A DNA stretch of 64,000 bases from contig CAVWNY010000008.1 of the NCBI GenBank assembly GCA_963756545.1, positions 620,001 to 684,000 of the forward strand, given 5' to 3'. Each line of letters begins with the position of its first letter. Within the stretch, counting starts at the first letter, position 1. The stretch comes from DATFDN01 sp963756545 (GTDB lineage Bacteria; Pseudomonadota; Alphaproteobacteria; Acetobacterales; Acetobacteraceae). A model generated the notes under the pieces. The model saw nothing but the letters and a program-made list of their open reading frames with translations, did no database searches and was not told where the DNA came from. The position numbers were made by a program, and so were the translations under genes. Below are positions 32,735-44,127 of this stretch, one piece after another.

Positions 32735-32770
32735 AACCGGTGGCCGGGGCGATCGCTCCGGCCACCGGTT
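32735..32770. terminator. Perfect 13-bp hairpin downstream of Ser/Gly-rich gene
   Basis: AACCGGTGGCCGG and its exact complement CCGGCCACCGGTT flank a 10-nt loop. The position, 42 nt after the last stop codon of the preceding gene, suits a transcription terminator, but there is no T-tract. It may act as a Rho-independent-like pause or as an mRNA 3' end stabiliser. Confidence 0.45.
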
Positions 32771-32925
32771 ACGCCTGACAGGTGCGATGCGCGACGGCCG
32801 CGAGCCAGACCCCGATGACCGCGACAGCACGGAATTGTTATGAACTATCCTGCCCCAGTAACTCCCCAAAACCGGCTCAATAGCTTATGAAAACGATCTG
32901 GTGCTAGCCCTGGCAGGAGCCCTCC

Positions 32926-33672
32926 ATGCTCATGAAAGCCTATCTCGCGGAGGCCATCGGGACCTTCGTCCTGGTCTTCGGCGGCGTCGGCAGCGCCGTG
33001 CTCGCCGGAGACCATATCGGGTACGCGGGCATCGCCGCTGCCTTCGGACTGTCGCTTCTCGTGATGGTCTATACGATCGGACCGATCTCCGGGTGCCACA
33101 TCAACCCGGCGGTCACGTTCGGGCTGTGGCTCAGCGGAAAATTCCCCGCCAGCCGCATCCTCGGCTATTGGATCGCGCAGATCGTTGGCGGCATCATCGC
33201 GGCCGGCGTCCTGCTGGTGATCGCCAAAGGCACCGGCCATTTCGATCCTGTCGCGACCGGCTTCGCGAGCAACGGCTTCGGCGACCGCTCCCCCGGACAC
33301 TATGGCCTCGGTGCGTGCTTCCTTTGCGAGATTGTGATGACCGCGTTCCTGGTGCTCACGATCCTCGGCTCGACGGACATAAGGGCACCTGTCGGCTTCG
33401 CCGGCATCGCCATCGGGCTGGTGCTGACGCTGATCCACCTCGTGTCGATCCCGGTCACCAACACCTCGGTCAACCCGGCGCGCAGCATCGGTCCGGCCAT
33501 TTTCGCCGGAAGCGCCGCGCTGTCCCAGATATGGCTGTTCATCATCGCCCCGTTGATCGGCGGTGCGCTCGCGGCCGGGATCTACGCGGCCCTGCGCTCC
33601 GATGAGCCGCTGATTTCGGCGAGGAAGGCCGAGCAGGCGCTGCCCGGTGAGCAGGCCGAGCGGGTGCCCTGA
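32926..33672 (+). CDS. aqpZ: Aquaporin Z family water channel
   Basis: This 248-aa inner-membrane protein has six transmembrane helices and both NPA boxes (GCHINPAVTFGLW and TNTSVNPARSIGPA). The selectivity-filter arginine follows the second NPA, a histidine is present in LIHLV and a cysteine before the first box (SGCHINPA), as in AqpZ. Water selectivity is therefore likely over glycerol. The ATG at 32926 is preceded by CAGGAG. The last 20 residues are a cytoplasmic charged tail. Confidence 0.94.
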   Translation: MLMKAYLAEAIGTFVLVFGGVGSAVLAGDHIGYAGIAAAFGLSLLVMVYTIGPISGCHINPAVTFGLWLSGKFPASRILGYWIAQIVGGIIAAGVLLVIAKGTGHFDPVATGFASNGFGDRSPGHYGLGACFLCEIVMTAFLVLTILGSTDIRAPVGFAGIAIGLVLTLIHLVSIPVTNTSVNPARSIGPAIFAGSAALSQIWLFIIAPLIGGALAAGIYAALRSDEPLISARKAEQALPGEQAERVP

Positions 33673-33940
33673 TGGCCGCCCCGTGGGAGGGCGCGGATCG
33701 GCTCGCGGCGTTTGCGGTTTGTCATTGGGGGCCGGCGAGCGAGGCCGGCGAGGGCTGCTGCCTCGTCAAATTCGGCGCGGCGCGCCGGGTGCCGGCGACG
33801 CGGAACGCTTCTCCGTGCTGCTCGATGGTTGCGGCTCGCTTGCCGCCGCAACGAGGCCGCCTATAGCCGACCTGGCCTCTACGTCCTCGACGATTTGCGG
33901 TGATTGACAGCGTCCGCAAGATCGCCCGGTACGCCCGCCC

Positions 33941-34694
33941 TTAAAAGGGATCGGCTGGATAGAAGACCGCCATCAGGCACAACCCCGTCGCCGGCGCGGT
34001 CGGTCCCGCCGCCGCCCGGTCGCGCGCCGCCAGCGCGTCGGCGACCCGCTCGGCGGGCCAGCTCCCGTCCCCCACAAGCTTCAGCGTGCCGGCCATGTTG
34101 CGGACCTGATGGTGCAGGAAGCTGCGGGCCTCCGCGACGATCTCGACCCTGTCGCCGCGTCGGACGACATCCAGCCGGTCGAGCGTCCGCAGCGGGCTGT
34201 TCGCTTGACAGGCGGCGGCGCGGAAGCTGGTGAAGTCGTGCCGGCCGAGCAGCGACTGAGCGGCGCGATGCATGGCCTCGGCATCCAGCGCGCGGGGAAC
34301 GTGCCAGACCCGACCCGCGTCGAGCGCGGGGCGGGCGGGCCGGTTCAGGATGACATAGCGATAGCTTCGGCGGATCGCCGAGAACCGCGCGCTCCAGCCC
34401 TCGGGCGCCGGGGCCGCGCGCAGCACCGCCACCGGATGCGGCTTCAAGTGGAAGTTCAGCGCCTCGCGCAGCCGGGCCGGGTCGAGCGTGATCGGCAGTG
34501 TCAGTTCCGCGACCTGACCGGCGGCATGGACTCCGGCATCGGTGCGGCCGGCAATCACGGTGCTGACCGGCTCGCCGCGTGTGAGGCGGGCGGCGGCCGC
34601 TTCCACCACTTCCTGCACCGAGAGGTCGTTGATTTGGCGCTGCCAGCCGACGAAGGGACCGCCCTCGGTACTCGATCAGCAGCGCGAATCTCAG
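33941..34694 (-). pseudogene. truA: tRNA pseudouridine synthase A, frameshifted near the N-terminus
   Basis: TruA makes pseudouridine at tRNA positions 38-40. Its catalytic Asp is in VIAGRTDAGVHAAGQ, and RRSYRYVILN and SFLHHQVRNMAGTL are conserved. The normal N-terminus is split between two frames: RFALLIEY is read from 34694, and GGPFVGWQRQINDLSVQ is read one base off. Removing one C from TACC (plus-strand G at 34667/34668) restores an uninterrupted family N-terminus. The only start in the expected place is a CTG at 34694 overlapping the fmt stop (CTGA). A GTG at 34618 would give a protein without the first beta strand. The change is either a real mutation or a sequencing error. Confidence 0.8.
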
Positions 34695-35632
34695 CTCCCC
34701 CTCCCCTTGCGGGAGGGGAGAGAAGTGCCGACCCGCGTTCCCGCCGGCACCGGATGGCCCCGCAGAAAGGCCGGTGCATCCATCGCCGCGCGGCCGGCGA
34801 GTTGCATGCGCGAAAGCCGCAGCGCGCCACTGCCGCAGGCGACCAGAAGGGCGTCGTCGAGCGTCGTTCCCGGCGTTCCCGTCCCCCGCTCGGGTCGCGC
34901 GGCCAGCACCTTCAGCATCGCGCCGTCGAGCGTCGTGAATGCGCCGGGCCAGGGATCGAAGGCCCGGACCCGCCGTGCGATGGCTTCGGCAGGCCACGCC
35001 CAGTCGATCCGGCCATCCTCCCGCGACAGCCTCGGCGCGTAGGTCGCGCCGGCCTCGGGCTGCGGAACTTCGGGCGGGTTCTGGGCCAGCGCGCGCAGGA
35101 TCAGGCGGGCGCCGATCACGGCCAGCTCGTCATGCAGCATCGCCGCCGTGGTCGCCTCGGTGATCGGCACCGTCTCCCTGAGCAGCATCGGCCCGGTGTC
35201 GAGCCCGGCATCCATCCGCATGATGGTCACGCCCGTCTCGGCATCGCCCGCCAGCACCGCCGCCTGGATCGGCGCGGCGCCGCGCCAACGGGGCAGCAGA
35301 CTCGCGTGGATATTGAGGCAGCTGCGCCGAGGCGCATCCAGCATGGCTTGCGGCAGGATCAGGCCGTAGGCCGCGACCACCGCCGCGTCCAGGTCGAGCG
35401 CCGCGAACGCCGCCTGCGTCGCCTCGTCGCCCCGCAGCCGCACCGGCGTGCGGACCGCGATCCCCAGCGCGTCGGCAACGACGTGGACCGGACAGCGATG
35501 GATCGCGTGCCCCCGCCCGGCGGGCCGCGGCGGCTGGCAATAGACCGCCGCGATCTCGTGCCCCGCCGCGTGCAGCGCCCGCAGCGCCGGGACGGCGAAA
35601 TCCGGGCTACCCATGAAGGCGAAGCGCGTCAT
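34691..35632 (-). CDS. fmt: Methionyl-tRNA formyltransferase
   Basis: This 313-aa enzyme formylates initiator Met-tRNA using 10-formyl-THF. Key features are MGSPDFAVPALRAL at the N-terminus, LNIHASLLPRWRGAAPIQ (catalytic His and the SLLPxxRG motif) and MRMDAGLDTGPML. A C-terminal OB-like domain holds DGAMLKVLAARP. The last residues (SLPSRKGRGS) are encoded by a copy of repeat family B and are not native-looking. The ATG at 35632 overlaps the def stop by 4 nt, as in many def-fmt operons. Confidence 0.96.
   Translation of the reverse strand: MTRFAFMGSPDFAVPALRALHAAGHEIAAVYCQPPRPAGRGHAIHRCPVHVVADALGIAVRTPVRLRGDEATQAAFAALDLDAAVVAAYGLILPQAMLDAPRRSCLNIHASLLPRWRGAAPIQAAVLAGDAETGVTIMRMDAGLDTGPMLLRETVPITEATTAAMLHDELAVIGARLILRALAQNPPEVPQPEAGATYAPRLSREDGRIDWAWPAEAIARRVRAFDPWPGAFTTLDGAMLKVLAARPERGTGTPGTTLDDALLVACGSGALRLSRMQLAGRAAMDAPAFLRGHPVPAGTRVGTSLPSRKGRGS
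34697..34718. repeat. Repeat family B, copy 2, at the fmt/truA junction
   Basis: The palindrome CCCCTCCCCTTGCGGGAGGG shares its centre with the copies at 7801-7843 and 60771-60805. Here it lies within the last codons of fmt and a few bases upstream of the presumed truA start, so it contributes the fmt C-terminus. Confidence 0.7.
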
Positions 35633-36165
35633 GCCTCCCGCTTCTGTCGCATCTCCTTGGCGAGCCGACGCAGGATGATGTTGCGCTTCAGGCTGGACAG
35701 GTGATCAACAAACAAGATGCCGTCCAGATGGTCGATCTCGTGCTGCAGGCACGCCGACAGCAGGCCCTCGGCCTCGATTTCCTGGCGCGCGCCCGACTGG
35801 TCGAGATAGCGCACCTTCACCCGCGCCGGGCGCGTGATGTCGGCGTAATGGCCGGGCAGCGACAGGCAGCCCTCCTCGCGCGTCACCAGCTCCTCGCTCA
35901 GCGCCACGATCTCGGGGTTGATCAGCGTGATCGGCGCCGGCTTGTCGTCCGCCATGAGATCCACGACAGCCAGCCGCAAGCCTGCCCCCACCTGAGGCGC
36001 CGCCAGCCCGATGCCCGGCGCGCGGTACATCGTCGCGAACATGCGCGGTACCAGGTCGCGGATCGCCTCGGCCTCCGCCACCCCCACCGGCCGAGCGCGC
36101 GCCTTCAGCGCCGGGTCGGGCGCGATCAGGATATCGAGGAGGTTCGCGTCGCTTCCGTCTGCCAT
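35629..36165 (-). CDS. def: Peptide deformylase
   Basis: This 178-aa metalloenzyme removes the N-formyl group from nascent proteins. The three family motifs are present: GIGLAAPQVG, EEGCLSLPG (metal-binding Cys) and LQHEIDHLDG (HExxH). The ATG at 36165 is preferred; an in-frame ATG at 36174 would add three residues. It opens the def-fmt-truA operon on the minus strand. Confidence 0.96.
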   Translation of the reverse strand: MADGSDANLLDILIAPDPALKARARPVGVAEAEAIRDLVPRMFATMYRAPGIGLAAPQVGAGLRLAVVDLMADDKPAPITLINPEIVALSEELVTREEGCLSLPGHYADITRPARVKVRYLDQSGARQEIEAEGLLSACLQHEIDHLDGILFVDHLSSLKRNIILRRLAKEMRQKREA

Positions 36166-36214
36166 GCCGCGCATGTAGCCGCCGGCGGGGCCGGTATCAA
36201 CGCGGATGGCGGCC

Positions 36215-36700
36215 TTATTGCAGGTATCCCCAGCGCGGGACGGCGGGCTCGGCGCTTGCCCATTGCCAGCCCGAAACGCGGCGGCAGATGTCGGCGAGAA
36301 ACCAATGCGTCGCCGCACCGTCGGCGACCGAGAACGCGATGGCCCGGCAGGGCGCGAGCGGGTTGACGATCTCGCCAAGCACCGAAAGCTCCCCGTGCTC
36401 GTCGCCGAGGGGAACGATATGCCGGATCCGCCAGGGCGCCCGCCCGCCGACCGGCAGGTTTCCGGCCAATTGCGCGATTGCCTCCTGCTCGGCGTGCTGG
36501 CGCGATCGGGCGTAGAACTTTTCCGCCACCCCGGCCGCGGTGGCAACGCCGACGCCGACGGCGAAGCCAACCGCCGGGCTCGCCGTGCTGCCGCCGGCGA
36601 CCGCCCCGCCGACCAGGCCCGCAATCTGGGGAACGGTCTTGCAGCCGGCCAGCATGGAGGCGGCGCCCAGCGCGAACAGGGGCAAAGCAAGGGACCTCAC
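36215..36700 (-). CDS. Putative lipoprotein, paralogue B of a tandem pair
   Basis: This 161-aa protein has a lipobox (SMLAGC) after a short signal peptide. A Gly/Ala-rich stretch (AGLVGGAVAGGSTASPAVGFA) follows, and the C-terminal part ends SGWQWASAEPAVPRWGYLQ. It shares its layout and many positions with the gene at 36697-37218, whose end is GTWRWASAEPATERWGSLQ, so the pair arose by tandem duplication. It starts at a GTG at 36700 overlapping the stop of the first copy. Function is unknown. Confidence 0.75.
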   Translation of the reverse strand: MRSLALPLFALGAASMLAGCKTVPQIAGLVGGAVAGGSTASPAVGFAVGVGVATAAGVAEKFYARSRQHAEQEAIAQLAGNLPVGGRAPWRIRHIVPLGDEHGELSVLGEIVNPLAPCRAIAFSVADGAATHWFLADICRRVSGWQWASAEPAVPRWGYLQ

Positions 36701-37218
36701 TGCAACGATCCCCAGCGCTCCGTGGCCGGCTCGGCGCTGGCCCAGCGCCATGTCCCGCCCGTCCCGCAGACCGAGGCGGTGTAGAAGGCCGGGTCGGGCT
36801 TGCCGTCCTCCGTGTGGGCGACCGAGAAGACGATCGCCTTGCAGCGCACGCCGGTTCCGCCGGTTTGGCCCGTGACCGTGACCTCGCCGTGCTCGTCGGG
36901 CTCGATCGGGATGGTGTGGACGACGTGCCAAGGGGCGACCTGGCCGGGGGCGAGCGGGCCGGCGGCGGCGGCGATCTGGTCCTGCTCGGTGCGGTGGACC
37001 CGCCGCTCCGCGTAGTCGAGGCCAGCATTGGCGGCGCTGCCGACGCCGAGGCCGATGCCGGTGGCGACCGCCGGGCTTTTCGTCACGGCGCTCGCGATGC
37101 CGCCGCCGGCGATGCCGGCAACGTCGCCCGTGGTTGCACTCAGGAACGAGCCGCACCCGGAAAGGGTGAGCAGCGCCGGCACTATCACCCATGCCGGCCG
37201 TGGAAGTCTGTCCCGCAT
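36697..37218 (-). CDS. Putative lipoprotein, paralogue A of a tandem pair
   Basis: This 173-aa protein has signal peptide and lipobox VIVPALLTLSGCGS, a Gly-rich membrane-like segment (VATGIGLGVGSAANAGLDYA), then AERRVHRTEQDQIAAAAGPL and APWHVVHTIPIEPDEHGEVT. It ends with two conserved cysteines (VRCKAIVF, ASVCGTGGTW) that also occur in its tandem copy downstream. The protein is probably a periplasm-facing lipoprotein; no named family is recognised. The ATG at 37218 begins the signal peptide. Confidence 0.75.
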   Translation of the reverse strand: MRDRLPRPAWVIVPALLTLSGCGSFLSATTGDVAGIAGGGIASAVTKSPAVATGIGLGVGSAANAGLDYAERRVHRTEQDQIAAAAGPLAPGQVAPWHVVHTIPIEPDEHGEVTVTGQTGGTGVRCKAIVFSVAHTEDGKPDPAFYTASVCGTGGTWRWASAEPATERWGSLQ

Positions 37219-37295
37219 CGCCTCATCCTGGCCGGCGGGCGCGGTGGCGGGCCAGTCCCGTCGGCCCGCCCCGCCTTCACAAGCCCGCGCGGCGG

Positions 37296-38207
37296 CTACT
37301 TGATGCGGCCCATCGCCCGCAGCGTCACCTCCAGCCGCTCGCGGTTGCGCGTCTGCGGCGCGGCGTTGCCCATGTCGAGGATCTTCGGCATCGCGCCCTC
37401 GATCATCTCTGGCGTCACCGGCTCCAGCGGATCGAACTGCACGCCTTCGGAGCGATAGTATTGCAGCCGCGCGTAGCCCGCGCCGCCGGCGGTGATGATC
37501 TCGCCGGTGATGTTGCAGGCTTCGCTCGCGAGCCACGCCACGGCGGGCGCCACGAATTCGGGCTTCATGAACTCCCGCAGGTGCGGCGGGATGAGATCCT
37601 CGGTCATGCGGGTGCGGGCTGACGGCGAGATGGCGTTGATCAGGACGTTGTACTTCGCGCCCTCCAGCCGCAGCACGTTGATCAGGCCGACCACGGCCAT
37701 CTTCGCCGCGCCATAGTTCGCCTGGCCGAAATTGCCCGAGGTGCCGGAGCCCGACGTGGTGACGACGACGCGCCCGTATTTCTGCTCGCGCATGATCGGC
37801 CAGACGGCCTTTGTGCAATAGACGGTGCCCATGTAGTGGACATCCGAGCACTGGCGGAAGTCGTCCATGCTCATGTTGACGAACGCCTTGTCGCGCAGGA
37901 TGCCGGCGTTGTTCACCAGCGCGTCCACCCGGCCCCATGCGTTCATCGCGGTGTCGATGATCGAGGCCGCGCCCTCCTCGCTGTCCACCGAGGCATGATT
38001 GGCGACGGCCTCGCCGCCCGCGCGCTTGATCTCGTCCACCACCTTGTCGGCGACCGCGTTCGCGCTGCCTCGCCCGTCCACCGCCCCGCCCGGATCGTTC
38101 ACCACGACCTTGGCGCCCCGGCTTGCCAGCAGCAGCGCGTGCTCGCGCCCGATGCCGGAACCGGCGCCGGTGACGATGGCGACGCGGTCGTCGAAGCGGA
38201 TGGTCAT
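37296..38207 (-). CDS. Short-chain dehydrogenase/reductase, HSD17B4-like
   Basis: This 303-aa SDR enzyme has the cofactor motif VAIVTGAGSGIGREHALLLA, NNAGILRDKAF, a catalytic Ser in VTTSGSGTSGNFGQ and YGAAKMAVVGL (Tyr and Lys). The insert VVNDPGGAVDGRGSANAVAD after the second strand is typical of the peroxisomal multifunctional protein-2/FabG-like group acting on 3-hydroxyacyl-CoA. A 50-residue C-terminal extension (FDPLEPVTPEMIEGAMPKIL) is present. Substrate is unknown, probably an acyl-CoA. Confidence 0.88.
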   Translation of the reverse strand: MTIRFDDRVAIVTGAGSGIGREHALLLASRGAKVVVNDPGGAVDGRGSANAVADKVVDEIKRAGGEAVANHASVDSEEGAASIIDTAMNAWGRVDALVNNAGILRDKAFVNMSMDDFRQCSDVHYMGTVYCTKAVWPIMREQKYGRVVVTTSGSGTSGNFGQANYGAAKMAVVGLINVLRLEGAKYNVLINAISPSARTRMTEDLIPPHLREFMKPEFVAPAVAWLASEACNITGEIITAGGAGYARLQYYRSEGVQFDPLEPVTPEMIEGAMPKILDMGNAAPQTRNRERLEVTLRAMGRIK

Positions 38208-38371
38208 GGCGTTTCCTCCTGGATTGGCCTGCTCATGGGAGGGTAGCCCGTCCGGTTCATGAGGGCGAGGGGTGGAAAGCTGGATGACTCCGTCGTATTA
38301 TCTTACATGGACCCAGAGGTGCGAAGCTCGGTTTCACAGATAATCATCGACGATGTAGTTTGGGGGCCAAC

Positions 38372-38799
38372 ATGAAAGCCGGGACCTCGGACGACGACGT
38401 TTCGATAGCACCGACGAGTGCGACCGACTGGAGCGGCAGGCCGCGCTGGCGGGACAAGAGCTTCGACCTGGTGTGGTCCAAGTTCGTATTCAACTTCGTC
38501 CAGAGGCCGGACGAAGCGATCCGGGAGTTTCGCCGCGTGACGCGCATCGCCGGAGAGGCGGTCGTCCTTGTGGATGACGTGACCTGCATGGCCAACTGGC
38601 CGGAGGATCCGGTCTTGCAGCCCTGCATGGAGGCGCTGTTCCCCCGCCTATGGGACCCGGCCGTGGCGCGCAAGCTAGCGCGGCGATCCTGGGTGGACGG
38701 GAGCGGTTCGAGGCGTTCCTGCGTGATCTTCTGGCCTACCTGGATCGCCCGGACACTTGCACCTACACGCCGCTTTATTGGGTTCGGGGGGTCGCCTGA
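38372..38799 (+). pseudogene. Remnant of a SAM-dependent methyltransferase, frameshifted
   Basis: From 38372 the reading SFDLVWSKFVFNFVQRPDEA, then IREFRRVTRIAGEAVVLVDD matches the second half of a methyltransferase. The frame is lost near 38685, and a frame one base earlier continues with AILGGRERFEAFLRDLLAYL and ends TPLYWVRGVA at 38799. A single missing base would restore it. The N-terminal SAM-binding motif is absent, so the gene is truncated as well as frameshifted. It sits directly upstream of secA and is very probably non-functional. Confidence 0.65.
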
Positions 38800-39003
38800 C
38801 GCCATGTCGGCGCGGCTGGCCGCAGGGGTAGGCGCTGGCCCGCGCAGGGCTGGCCGGCGGGTGCGGCCGCGCCGAAGCACCGACGGCGAGATCGCCGCCC
38901 GGCAAGACGACCGGCGAATATCGTCCAAAGGCGAGTTCGCGTTGACCCGGCCCTGGGGGGGTCCTATCTCCACCCTTCCGCCCCGATCGGCCAGAAGGTC
39001 TCA

Positions 39004-41748
<2,745 letters not shown>

Positions 41749-41753
41749 CGCGG

Positions 41754-42666
41754 CTAGCGGACGCCGCCCCGCAACCGCAACAGCGCCTCCGCCGCCCGGA
41801 GCGCCTCCGCGACCTCGACGCCGGACATGCGGCCGTCCGGCGCGGCCACGGCGGAGGCGCGCTGCCCGGCCGGAGCGTATTCGGCGACCGGGGTGGGACC
41901 GAACAGGCCGAGCGTCGGCGTGCCCGTCGCGGCCGCGAGGTGCATCAGACCGGAATCGTTGCCGACGTAGAGCGCTGCGCGTTCCAGGCAGGCGGCAGCC
42001 TCGGGCAGCGACAGTTTTCCCACAAAGTCGATGGCCTCGGGCAGCAGCGCCAACAGCGGCGCGGCCATCGCGCGCTCCGCCTCGCCCGGCCCGCCGAGCA
42101 CTGCCGCCGCCGCGCCCGGCAGCGCCCCGGCTGCGAGCGCGCGGAACAGCGCGGCGAAGCGGACGGCCGGCCAGGCCTTGGGCGCCCAGTTCGCGGTCGG
42201 TCCCAGTACCGACGACGGCGCGGTCCGCCGGCAGCAGCCGGGATGCGAGCGCGCGATCCTCCGGCGCCGTCCAGGCCACGGGGCGGGGTGGCGGATCAAG
42301 GCTCAACATGGCGGCGAGCTGGGCGGTCTTGTGTCGCGTCTCGCCTCCCGCCCCGCTTGAGCGCATGACGACCCGTCGCCGCGCGGGCACCATCCAGCCC
42401 AACGCCGAGCCTCTTATGTCGACCACGAGATCCCATCGCCGGGCGGCTGCCCACGCCCACAGCCCCAGCCAGTGGGCGTTCCAGCGCCGCTTAGTCAGCA
42501 CGATCGTTCGCTCGCGGTTCGGCATCCGCGCGAACAGACCCTCCGCATACGGCCCGCAGGCGATGGTGATCCGCGCGTCCGGATGTGCGCAGATCAGGTG
42601 ATCGAGCAGGCCGGTGGAGAGCACCGCGTCGCCGAGGCGGTTCGACGTGACGAACAAAATCAGCAT
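41754..42666 (-). pseudogene. Heptosyltransferase-like glycosyltransferase (GT9), split by a frameshift
   Basis: The first part, from the ATG at 42666 (MLILFVTSNRLGDAVLSTGL), shows the GT9 N-terminus and DLVVDIRGSALGWMVPARRR. After RLLPADRAVV the frame is lost. One base further the family continues: VLGPTANWAPKAWPAVRFAA, AAVLGGPGEAERAMA and the nucleotide-sugar segment ALYVGNDSGLMHLAAATGTP. It stops at 41754. The shift is at 42209-42210 (minus-strand GTCGGTACTGG, one extra G). If the base is real the enzyme is truncated; if not, it is a normal protein of about 303 aa that transfers heptose or a related sugar onto LPS core. Confidence 0.78.
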
Positions 42667-42925
42667 CGGACGCGGCGATAGCGGGAAACGGCGCCCAGGG
42701 GAAACGGAGCATACCGTGGGAGGGGGTCGGGCCTACGGGTCGGTCTGTCTTGGCAGCAGCGTCATCGCATAGCTGCCCCGCTGCCCGGCTCCTGCCCGCC
42801 GAAGTTACACGCCAAAATCTCGCCACAATCGCTGGATATCAACTGCGGTTGATTAAAGGGTGCCGCCCTTAAGTCAAAACAAAGTGTTCGACGGGATTGT
42901 CCCTAAGACGAAGGGAGCTTTCAAC

Positions 42926-43984
42926 ATGCGTATCGCTCAAATTGCGCCGCTATTCGAGGCTGTACCGCCCAAATTCTATGGCGGGACCGAGCGGGTTGTC
43001 TCTTTTATTACTGAAGAACTCGTCGCGATGGGACACGACGTGACGTTGTTCGCGAGCGGGGATTCGATCACCGCGGCGACGCTCGCACCGATGTGCGACC
43101 AGGCGATCCGGCTTGACCCGACGGTGAAGGACTGGGTCGCCTATTACCTGCGGATGATGGAACTGGTGCGCCGTCGCGCCGACGAATTCGACGTCCTGCA
43201 TTTCCATACCGACTATTTCCCGCTGTCGCTGTTCTCACGCCAGCGCACGCCGTTCCTGACCACGCTGCACGGGCGGCTCGACTTGTCCGAGTTCAGGACG
43301 ATCTACGAGGCTTTCCCCGACGCCCCGTTCACCTCGATCTCCGACGACCAGCGCCGGCCCATTCCCGGGTTGAACTGGGTGCGCACGGTGCTGCACGGCA
43401 TCCCGGAGACGCTGCTCATGCCGCGCCCGGTGACGCAGGACTATTTCGCATTCCTGGGGCGCATCTCGCCCGAGAAGGGCGTGGACAAGGCGATCCGCAT
43501 CGCCGGGGCGGCCGGGGTGAAGCTGAAGATCGCCGCGAAAATCGATGCCGCCGACAAGAAATACTGGGACGAGCAGATCAAGCCGCTGGTCGATCGCAGC
43601 CCGCACGTGGAGTTCATCGGCGAGATCAACGACGCCGCGAAGCCGGAATTCCTCTCCGGCGCGCACGCGCTCTTGTTTCCGATCGACTGGCCCGAGCCGT
43701 TCGGGCTGGTGATGATCGAGGCGATGGCGTGCGGGACCCCGGTCATCGCGTTCCCCTGCGGCTCGGTCCCCGAGGTGATCGACCATGGCCTGACCGGCCT
43801 CATGGTCCCCGACGAGGCGGCGGCGGTCCGCGCCATCGCAAGCGTCGGCCGGCTCGACCGCCGGCAGGTGCGCCGCCATTTCGAGCGGCGCTTCACCGCT
43901 CGCCGCATGGCTGAGGATTACCTGTCGGTCTATGAGGAGATGTGCGTGCGCCGCCGCCCGCTGCTGCGCGCCGTTGGGGACTGA
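42926..43984 (+). CDS. GT4-family glycosyltransferase
   Basis: This 352-aa GT-B enzyme begins MRIAQIAPLFEAVPPKFYGG with the glycine-rich donor loop. It has FLGRISPEKGVDKAIRIAG between domains and the donor-binding EPFGLVMIEAMACGTPVIAF (EX7E type) in the C-terminal domain. The start is set by AAGGGAGCTTTCAAC before the ATG at 42926. Acceptor and sugar are unknown; synthesis of a surface polysaccharide is likely, and it lies next to the heptosyltransferase locus (divergent). Confidence 0.9.
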   Translation: MRIAQIAPLFEAVPPKFYGGTERVVSFITEELVAMGHDVTLFASGDSITAATLAPMCDQAIRLDPTVKDWVAYYLRMMELVRRRADEFDVLHFHTDYFPLSLFSRQRTPFLTTLHGRLDLSEFRTIYEAFPDAPFTSISDDQRRPIPGLNWVRTVLHGIPETLLMPRPVTQDYFAFLGRISPEKGVDKAIRIAGAAGVKLKIAAKIDAADKKYWDEQIKPLVDRSPHVEFIGEINDAAKPEFLSGAHALLFPIDWPEPFGLVMIEAMACGTPVIAFPCGSVPEVIDHGLTGLMVPDEAAAVRAIASVGRLDRRQVRRHFERRFTARRMAEDYLSVYEEMCVRRRPLLRAVGD

Positions 43985-44023
43985 CACCAACCGGCCTAAA
44001 GACTGACCGATTTGTACCACGTT

Positions 44024-44098
44024 CGTCATGCCCGGCGAAGGCCGGGCACCCACGCCTTTGCGTGCGGCCGTTCAAAACGTGGGCGGCCGGGCAAGCCC
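44024..44098. repeat. REP-like palindromic repeat, family A, copy 4 (degenerate)
   Basis: CGTCATGCCCGGCGAAGGCCGGGC at the left forms a stem with its own right arm and shares the CGTCATGCC border with the other family A copies. A second C/G-rich arm (CGGCCGGGCAAGCCC) lies near the right end. It is intergenic between the GT4 gene and engB, with no coding content. Confidence 0.6.
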
Positions 44099-44127
44099 CT
44101 CGGCAAGCGCCACTTCGTTGATGGGGA

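Noticed and set aside
32735..32770. Hairpin as a phage or plasmid attachment site
   Set aside because: There is no second copy in the window and no integrase; a transcript-end role is simpler.
33673..33940. Short readings between aqpZ and truA
   Set aside because: Low-complexity and without ribosome-binding sites; I see no gene in this 268-bp gap.
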